Part shown: positions 1-3,200 of the stretch, one piece after another
How the letters are laid out: each line of letters begins with the position of its first letter
How positions within the stretch are numbered: the stretch's first letter is position 1
NCBI GenBank assembly: GCA_002498985.1
Contig: DAJO01000058.1
Span: forward strand, 1-5,460
Direction of reading: 5' to 3'
DNA: 5,460 bases
DNA from: Euryarchaeota archaeon UBA257
Lineage (GTDB): Archaea > Thermoplasmatota > Poseidoniia > Poseidoniales > Thalassarchaeaceae
The notes under the pieces: generated by a model
The model's database searches: none
What the model was told of the DNA's origin: nothing
Seen by the model: only the letters and a program-made list of their open reading frames with translations
Made by a program: the position numbers and the translations under genes

Positions 1-1
1 T

Positions 2-247
2 ATCGAAACTGGTGATACGATTATTTGGGTTAACCAAGATCCTGCAGGAGAAGATCATTCCGTTGTAGCCCAAGGCGGAGTATTTTCTAGTTCACCAATT
101 TCTCCGGTTCCAGCAGGAACAAGTCAATTCCCCTGTGATGCTGCTTACACCTTTTGTCAACAATTTAATTCTACAGCAGAAATTTCATATCAAAACTTTG
201 CTCTCTCTCAAATAACCAATGGAAATATTTCAGTATTACAATCAGCA
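2..247 (+). other. Cupredoxin-like domain (residues 1-82), copper site apparently degenerate
   Basis: The segment opens with GDTIIWVNQD, followed by DHSVV, GGVFSSSPI and a PAGTSQF stretch, then ends with a beta strand NGNISVL. This order matches plastocyanin/azurin-type folds, where a GDxVxWxNxD strand is followed by H-x-V (first copper His), a G-x-F-x-S turn and a PG-x-S-x-x-F strand. H19 occupies the first ligand position. The usual final C-x(2,4)-H-x(2,4)-M cluster is absent: residues 61-80 contain no Cys, His or Met. A Cys pair (C45, C52) lies in the middle and could form a disulfide. A structural or binding module is therefore more likely than an electron carrier. The domain may begin a few residues before the window. 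Confidence 0.68.
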
Positions 248-3200
248 TACACTGGTAGCGATTATTACGGAGATTTTGTAGGGGGAGTTGATTTTGTGGA
301 AAGAGAAAAAGCTTGGCACCCTAAAGTGCAAGCATTTTCTTCCATAGTGGATGGTGACTTAGATGGTGATGGTATACCTAATTTCCTAGATCCCGATAAT
401 GATAATGATGGCTCCCCGGATTCTTCAGATACCGATGATGACAATGATGGGTTAGCAGATATGTACGATGTTGACGACGATAATGATGGGATTCCTGACA
501 CCTGTCTTCAAACCGACACAAATTTAGATGCATCAGGCGATTATCCAATACCTAATCAGCCATTCTACGATGGTAGTATAATGACTCCAGGAGTAGATTG
601 TGAAATCGATTATGATAGAGATTTAGATGATGATCGTTACAGAGTAATTGATCAAGATTATGATTTGATTTGGGACTGGTTGGACACTGATTTAGGTGGT
701 GTCCCAATCCCGGATAACACAGTCGGTGGAACTCTAACAGATTCAAGTGATCTACCGTGGGACTTAGATAACGATGGGGTAATCAATGAAGAAGATATAT
801 TCCCAACTGTCCCTCAAAGCACTGTTGATACTTGGGATTGCCCTAGCCTTACTAATCCAAATCCCTCTAATCCGGATGACAATTGCTATTTGATGCGTAA
901 ATCATATACTGGATTCAATGATTGGGACGAAGATGGAATAAATAATTGGGACGATATTGATGACGATAATGATGGTATTTTCGATTGGTTAGATATAGAC
1001 GATAACTGTGACCTTGATGACGATAATGATTTACATTTATTAAACGGTTCAAAATATCGTGACGACGGCCCGAATGATATCGATACAGATGTAGACGGGG
1101 ACGGATTACCCAATGACGAAGATTGGGATGATGATAATGATGGTATTTCTGACTATTATGATCCTGATGATGGAAACTGTGGTATCCAAGACTTAGATGC
1201 GACCGATCCGTTTGACAACAGCTATCCTACTAGCGATGGAGATTTACTAGACGGTTCATCTGATGACCAATTATACGCATTTGCAATAGTTTACGAGATG
1301 TATTGGAATCAAACATGGATGTTCAACCCATTTACTTCAGACAATGGTTTCGTTTTGGATTATAATGGATTCGACGAAACAAATCCTACAGCGAGTGGAC
1401 AGATTCCTGAGCTGTATTGGCACGTAATTCAAAAATGGAGTCCCTACAATGGAGGTAATCACTTTGATATTGATATTGATGGAGATTCTTTGATTAATGG
1501 AATAGATGTAGACCAAGATGGTGACGGATTACCAGATTGGTGGGATCAAGACGAAGGTAATGATGGATTATTAGATGTCAATGATATCAAGATGGGTGGT
1601 AGCTTTGATGACAATACTTGTGGTGCAACATTATTCTGGATTTATGTTCCTCAAGCGCCACAAGCAATAGATCATGAATGTGGTATATTTTATGCTTGGT
1701 ACTTTGGAGCACCTTTAGTTACACCAACTAGGGCTAACCAAGTTGAATATACATATCCTTACAGCACTAGAGCAGATCCTGATTACAGTGATGGTGCTTA
1801 CAATGGAAGTAATTCACAAGGCCAATGGACTTGCAATAAAAATTGCTTCCATTTCACATTCGATCCACAGAGTGGAGTAAGCCCAACTGCAGCGGTTACA
1901 TATAATCAAATGAAAGATAATCGTGATCTTTGGATTGCTTACATAGGATTAACGTACGGATTCTTCCAGTGGACGGCAGATTCGAATGCTAATTTCTTCC
2001 CTGATGAAAGAGCAGATTTACTCAATAATGACGTTGATCCAGATGATGACTGCGGCGCACCTGTTACTGGAAATATGGAGCCCCAATGCTTGTTTAATGA
2101 TACTGCAGATTTAGATGATGATTTTGATGGCGTTTACGACCATTGGGACGTGGATGACGATTCAGATGGTATTTGGGATTATTTTGAGGTAGACAGTAAT
2201 GACGATCTTGACGATGATACAGGAACAATCCCTCCAGGTAATTTCTATACAGGCTCAAATTGTGAGGACAATGATGATGATGGGACAGATACAGATCCCG
2301 ATGAAGACGGATGGTTCCAAGCCGTTCACGATAAGGGAGTTCTCGGGCAAGGTCTTTTGAATCCGAAATATTATGATGTTGACAATGATAATGATGGTAT
2401 TCCAGATGGAGAAGACCCAGATGATGATAACAATGGCGTCTTAGATTCCGATCAAGAATTGCTTTGCTTTGTTGGTGAAGAGCAGATGACCTGGGATCAT
2501 GATAATGATGGGGTCGTAAATTGGAAAGATGACGATTGGGATGGAGATGGTAGATCTAATTTGATAGAACTTAATACAGCAACTCCATTTATCTCGGCAT
2601 GGGATCACGATAATGACGGTCTAAGAGATGATATTGATTTAGACGATGACTCAGATGGAATGAAAGACGAAGATGAGATTATGCTTTGGCCTTCTAGATA
2701 TGGTAGTGAATCTACTAACCCATGGGATCATGATGACTTTGGTGGCGGAGAGGGTATTGCAAATCCCGCTGATCCAAACACAGGACCCGATGCAATAGAC
2801 GAAGATGACGACAACGATAGTCGCGTCGATACAGATTGGGATCAGTTAGAAGAAGAAAATGGTAGCTCATCAGATTGGGATAGCGACAATGATGGTATCT
2901 TAGACGAAGATGACAAGATTCCAACTAGAATTACTCTTACGTCACCTGATGTATTATGGTTAGATAACCTGTATGCAGCTAAATTTAATGGTACTGTGAG
3001 TTGGTTAGACTTAGATCAAGGAGTTTTCGCACCTGCGGAAAATTTACCGGTACAAGTACATATTGCTTGGACTAGGAATGGCACTTCTGCTGTTGAAACG
3101 GTAGATGTTTTGACAGATGAGGACGGAAAGTTCGTAGTAGGGCAATTCTTATTCCCGGAAGATTTACCAGTTGGTTCTAACACAACATATCATGTCTATG

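Larger units (their letters stand above)
350..2911 (+). other. Asp-rich calcium-binding-type repeat block (residues 117-970)
   Basis: About 23 recognisable 13-residue units with Gly at position 8 are scattered through this block. Starts are near residues 117, 130, 143, 156, 252, 305, 318, 361, 374, 487, 502, 515, 703, 716, 763, 792, 805, 830, 843, 866, 879, 933 and 958. Many are paired head to tail with no gap. Trp recurs at fixed places, typically position 2 (WDHDNDG at 831 and 867, WDSDNDG at 959) or positions 12-13 (DWW at 512, HW at 714). Fourteen Cys lie in the block, mostly 4-68 residues apart as neighbours. The unit at 933 has Ser replacing the motif Gly. The family pattern (TSP3, EF-hand-like loops) predicts many bound calcium ions and a rigid rod when calcium is present; this is inference. 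Confidence 0.85.

Noticed and set aside
1..60. Gene start or signal peptide at the left edge
   Set aside because: The first residues are already inside a beta-strand motif (GDTIIWVN), with no Met, basic patch or hydrophobic leader; the start lies upstream.
265..501. Open frame of 78 codons on the - strand rich in Ser/Leu
   Set aside because: It is the antisense reading of the GAT-rich repeat array, which turns into Ser-rich low-complexity sequence; no independent coding sign.
350..505. CRISPR-like direct repeats of 39 bp
   Set aside because: The repeats are contiguous with no spacers, diverged, in frame and encode the Asp motif, so they are coding repeats.
552..1113. Two more - strand open frames (552-746 and 886-1113)
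   Set aside because: Both lie opposite the long + frame, have low-complexity composition (Leu/His/Asn or Ser) and arise from stop-poor complements of Asp codons.
1682..1990. Transmembrane segment in the aromatic strands of insert 2
   Set aside because: The hydrophobic runs (for example IFYAWYFGAPL) are short and interrupted by polar residues and Pro/Gly, fitting beta strands better than a membrane helix.
350..2911. Dockerin or RTX-type calcium-binding repeats
   Set aside because: Dockerins have two longer (about 22-24 residue) segments with a helix, and RTX has GGxGxD nonapeptides; neither spacing is present, whereas 13-residue TSP3-like spacing is.
2715..2924. - strand open frame rich in Arg, His and Leu
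   Set aside because: Antisense shadow of Asp/Trp-rich codons; composition is an artefact of the sense repeats.
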